Source: Chitinophagaceae bacterium 26-R-25 (GTDB taxonomy: Bacteria > Bacteroidota > Bacteroidia > Chitinophagales > Chitinophagaceae). Taken from it: 64,000 nt of DNA. Made by a program: the position numbers and the translations under genes. Below, in pieces: positions 61,352 through 64,000 of the stretch. How positions within the stretch are numbered: position 1 is the stretch's first letter; each line of letters opens with the position of its first letter. The notes below the pieces were generated by a model. The model searched no databases and was not told where the DNA came from. It saw nothing but the letters and a program-made list of their open reading frames with translations. Location: NCBI GenBank assembly GCA_029906195.1, contig JARWSJ010000002.1, positions 124,001 to 188,000 on the forward strand, in the 5' to 3' direction.

Positions 61352-61433
61352 CGTCAATCTGTAAACGAAAAATTTATTTCTGAATCCGACAAAAACGCAC
61401 GACCGTCGGTTGGGCTGCCGTACGTTTTCGCCG

Positions 61434-61874
61434 CTAGTTTACATTATTTGGATCAAATTCCACAATCCATTCGATACCATATCTGTCTCTAAAACAACCA
61501 AAATATGAACCCCAGGGACTATCACCAATAGGCCCTTCTATTTCTCCTTCTACTGAAAGGCCGTTGAATAATTTGTCTGCTTCTTCTTTGCTATCTGCAG
61601 AGATTACAATTTTACTTCTGTTCTCATTTTCATTTGTTCTTCCCATGCTTTCCGGAACATCATTTGCCATTAACATATTACACTTACCGATAGGCAAAGC
61701 AATATGCATTATTTTATTTTCTTCTTTTTCCGCTACCGGAAATTCAGGGCTTGCAATGTCTTTGAAACGAATAACTTTTGCAAACTCTCCACCAAATACT
61801 GACTTGTAAAAAGTAAACGCCTCTTCGGCATTTCCGTTGAAATTAATGTGAGGATTGATTAGTGCCATAATCAT
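61434..61874 (-). CDS. VOC-family (PhnB-like glyoxalase fold) protein
   Basis: 146 residues from MIMALINPHINF (61874; a start two codons later is possible). It has the PhnB/3-demethylubiquinone-type VOC pattern: NAEEAFTFYKSVFGGEF, IRFKDIASPEFPVAEKEENKIMHIALPIG, CNMLMANDVPES, then a second half with DGLSVEGEIEGPIGDSPWGSYFGCFRDRYGIEWIVEF-like residues. Probable small cytosolic fold with no assigned substrate. The 233-base gap upstream shows no gene. Confidence 0.88.
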   Translation of the reverse strand: MIMALINPHINFNGNAEEAFTFYKSVFGGEFAKVIRFKDIASPEFPVAEKEENKIMHIALPIGKCNMLMANDVPESMGRTNENENRSKIVISADSKEEADKLFNGLSVEGEIEGPIGDSPWGSYFGCFRDRYGIEWIVEFDPNNVN

Positions 61875-62131
61875 TTTTTTAAGGATTTAAACATACTGCT
61901 TAACCACAAAATAAGTAAGGTGTGATCCCGTCAAAAAAGAGGTTGATTGCGCCAGCGTTATAAGGGTATTCAGTCTGCTCTCAGGGACGTCTTGCTGGAT
62001 GCATAGGCGATGCATCTAATATTTTTGTGCCATAATCATCAAAGGGTTTCTTTTGTCAATATTTGCTTTACTTTGCTTTACTCTACTTGCATTAAACCAT
62101 TAGTAAAATGTTCGACCCAAAGCCGTATTCG

Positions 62132-63517
62132 ATGAAAATTCTTGCTGTTGTTATTGGACTGCTGTTTATGATCTCCTGCTCCCGGAGTTCGCAGGTGAAG
62201 CCTGACCAACACATCCGAAACATTGATAGTTTTGCTGTTGTAGTGGTAGACCGGCAGCCCACCAGTGGCGTCATTCAATGGAGTGTGGCAAAAAATATTC
62301 ACAATGCAGATACCGTTAAATATAAGATTGAACTCAATGGGCGTTTTGTTGACAGCAATCTTCTGCAATTGAGAGATACTATACGCTCGCTGAGCCCGGA
62401 TACAACGTATTATGGCCGTGTCTACGCTTATACGAAGTCGGGTGACACAGCATCTGCGCCCTTTGCGTTGGAGATGGCAAAAGGGTATATCTTTTTGGGA
62501 GGTACCGACAATAGTCTTTACTGTTATGAAATCTATTCAGGGAAAAGAATATGGAAATCAGAAACTCACGTTATCAGCGGCAATGCTATAGATATACCCA
62601 CCGTTGAAAATAATGTATTGTATGTCAATGATGCTAATTCAAGCATCGTGGCATTTGATGCTAAAACGGGTGCAAAAAAATGGAAGAATATATTTGATGT
62701 TTCCCCGCATGTCTTTGCCAACCAGTCCAACCCATTGTACATTAATGGCAGATTGTATACAACCATGAACAACGGCATTTATGCCCTTAACGCTAGTACC
62801 GGGGATACCATATGGCGTTACCCTACGGCCGACAATTTTGCTAATAACCCTGTAATGGCTGGTAATATATTGATAACGTCTACTCCCCATAGTGAAGGTA
62901 CAATGCTGGCGGTGCGGGCAGAAACGGGGGCTAAGCTCTGGGAACGTGAATATTCGACATCCGTTTGTATAAACCCTGTCGTTTACAATAATCTGGTTAT
63001 ATCTTATACATCTGCAGGTACGTTATTTGCCTTCAAGCCCGAAACAGGCGAAGTTGCATGGTCGAAGCAGACTGTACGGGGTTTCGGTGCACCAATAATT
63101 TACAAGGACCTTGTAATCTTGCAAACAGGCGGTCAGGTTTTGGCACTAAAGGCCGCAGATGGAACGAATGTATGGAGCTACTCTTATAGTTCCTCTTCTG
63201 TATCCTCTCCTTGCGTAGGCAATGACATGGTATATTTTTCTGTACCCGGTAAAGCGGTCGCTTTAAAAGCTGCTACTGGTGAGTTGGCCTGGGAGCGACT
63301 GTATGGGTCGCCAGCTGAGTGGTCAACCCCCATCTGTGTGAAAAGCAGAGTTTATTTTGGACATAATGTTCTTTGGGGTTATGGTACGTGGGTATTGAGC
63401 GCTGCCACCGGCGAAGTTGTTGCCAACATTGCGGGTGACGTACAGCAAGAGGGAGGGAACGCGATTGTTTATGACGACACGACCTATTATTTGCCCGAAA
63501 GTGGAATGGTACAATAG
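62132..63517 (+). CDS. Lipoprotein with fibronectin III domain and PQQ-like beta propeller
   Basis: 461 residues from MKILAVVIGLLFMISC at 62132, with Cys16 in the lipobox; a start at 62108 would spoil the signal. A fibronectin type III-like domain (IQWSVAKNIHNADTVKYKIELNGRF, YYGRVYAYTKSGDTASAP) is followed by a propeller with repeated blades (LYCYEIYSGKRIWKSE, IVAFDAKTGAKKWKN, IYALNASTGDTIWRYP, LFAFKPETGEVAWSKQ, VLALKAADGTNVWSY, AVALKAATGELAWERL). This is the PQQ-binding-like repeat pattern without evidence of bound cofactor. Probably surface or periplasmic. Confidence 0.9.
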   Translation: MKILAVVIGLLFMISCSRSSQVKPDQHIRNIDSFAVVVVDRQPTSGVIQWSVAKNIHNADTVKYKIELNGRFVDSNLLQLRDTIRSLSPDTTYYGRVYAYTKSGDTASAPFALEMAKGYIFLGGTDNSLYCYEIYSGKRIWKSETHVISGNAIDIPTVENNVLYVNDANSSIVAFDAKTGAKKWKNIFDVSPHVFANQSNPLYINGRLYTTMNNGIYALNASTGDTIWRYPTADNFANNPVMAGNILITSTPHSEGTMLAVRAETGAKLWEREYSTSVCINPVVYNNLVISYTSAGTLFAFKPETGEVAWSKQTVRGFGAPIIYKDLVILQTGGQVLALKAADGTNVWSYSYSSSSVSSPCVGNDMVYFSVPGKAVALKAATGELAWERLYGSPAEWSTPICVKSRVYFGHNVLWGYGTWVLSAATGEVVANIAGDVQQEGGNAIVYDDTTYYLPESGMVQ

Positions 63518-63567
63518 TGTCTCGAAACAGTATAGCGGTGCTTTATTTACAGTATTTTTCGATTTTT

Positions 63568-63604
63568 AGTCAGCGTATACGCTGACTTTTTGTTTGTTTT
63601 TGTA
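63568..63604 (+). terminator. Terminator of the propeller lipoprotein gene
   Basis: A perfect 20-base palindrome agtcagcgtatacgctgact (63568-63587) followed by tttttgtttgttttt, about 50 bases after the stop codon. Confidence 0.85.
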
Positions 63605-63671
63605 AGAATGTATACTGACATCAATTTTACTTTTGTCAATGTATATGCTTACTTTCATTTTACCTCATTTC

Positions 63672-64000
63672 CTACAACATATTCTTATCAATCAGCTCCA
63701 GCACATTATACGCTCTTTTTTCGAATGAATTTTCAAGAACGGCATTGATGATTTTTGTTACGCCATTCACGTACGAATCATGCCCTAACACTTTTGTTTC
63801 AATGGTAACCTGGTCCGGTCCATCTTCAATGGTTATTTTGTGATAGGCATGTTTGTCAAGATATGCTGCGGGTATGCCAACTTCATTTAACTGAGCATCT
63901 GCTTCTCTTATTGACTTGATATCAGTCGAAGGAAAATTCAATGAATGTGCAAAATTGTAGGCAGTTCCCGGAACAGACTCTTTTGCAGACTGATGAGATT
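63672..64000 (-). CDS. C-terminal part of an unidentified protein, possibly a dihydrodipicolinate reductase-like enzyme
   Basis: 109 codons are open to the window edge; the start lies beyond base 64000. The visible sequence includes SVPGTAYNFAHSLNFPSTD, IKSIREADAQLNEVGIP, DKHAYHKITIEDGPDQVTIETK and VLGHDSYVNGVTKIINAVLEN, ending YNVLELIDKNML. The order of a strand with TIETK, then a xHDxYVNG helix, then VLELI resembles the C-terminal domain of DapB-like reductases (ITHKAxxRxxFANG...VL), which is a weak, memory-based comparison. No catalytic residues are in view. Confidence 0.4.
   Translation of the reverse strand, partial: SHQSAKESVPGTAYNFAHSLNFPSTDIKSIREADAQLNEVGIPAAYLDKHAYHKITIEDGPDQVTIETKVLGHDSYVNGVTKIINAVLENSFEKRAYNVLELIDKNML

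Overview
The window reads as a Bacteroidota chromosome, most likely a member of the Chitinophagaceae. This is inferred from gene content, not from an rRNA. The signs are a subtilase with a C-terminal Por/type IX secretion sorting domain, a fused LpxC-FabZ, an ExbB-ExbD-ExbD-TonB operon, the ftsX-DUF3098-uppP order, a B12-dependent ribonucleotide reductase, several DUF5777 barrels, an archaeal-type heptaprenylglyceryl-phosphate synthase, and promoter boxes of the Bacteroidota type TAnnTTTG. There are no rRNA or tRNA genes, no CRISPR array and no intact insertion sequence. Most genes are ordinary core functions.

Layout. 1-7.9 kb: 5' part of mfd, a small secreted protein, a large secreted subtilase, a ferredoxin reductase-type flavoprotein, and two paralogous membrane coiled-coil proteins. 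8-14.8 kb (minus): glyS, a metallo-hydrolase, a UMF1-type MFS carrier, an S23-type four-helix protein, uppP, DUF3098, ftsX. 15-22.9 kb: leuS convergent with the pyruvate dehydrogenase E2 gene, then small BON/SH3 envelope genes and a barrel protein. 23.2-29.1 kb (minus): redox cluster A (Tat peptide, YceI lipoprotein, haem lipoprotein, DUF5777 barrel, cytochrome c, Tat ferredoxin, NrfD-type quinol membrane subunit, anchored Ig-like protein). 29.5-37.8 kb: a CusA/CzcA-type tripartite efflux operon with its own two-component system, and a divergent lysine-rich exported peptide. 38-41.7 kb: YcxB-like protein, ABC ATPase, lpxA, lpxC-fabZ. 41.8-44.7 kb: a tiny lipoprotein and redox cluster B (DUF5777, YceI, haem lipoprotein, OB-fold protein). 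44.7-46.7 kb: ECF sigma factor with a membrane/barrel partner. 47-51.1 kb: a palindrome array and nrdJ. 51.4-64 kb: DUF2490 protein, truncated haemoglobin, GGGP-type synthase, zinc metalloprotease, TonB energising operon, mnmE, a VOC protein, a PQQ-propeller lipoprotein and a partial gene.

Three things stand out. First, clusters A and B share a DUF5777 + YceI + haem-lipoprotein module. Cluster A adds a ferredoxin/NrfD pair with no catalytic subunit, and one ferredoxin cluster motif has Ala in place of Cys. Second, helically phased GTTAA repeats lie upstream of both the efflux operon and its sensor/regulator operon, and the latter set also faces the small lysine-rich peptide gene. This looks like the operator of one regulon. 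Third, gene ends carry many inverted repeats built from short repeated words, plus a palindrome array with an exact 60-59-57 bp rhythm repeated twice, and one 34-bp perfect palindrome lies in frame inside an ABC ATPase gene.
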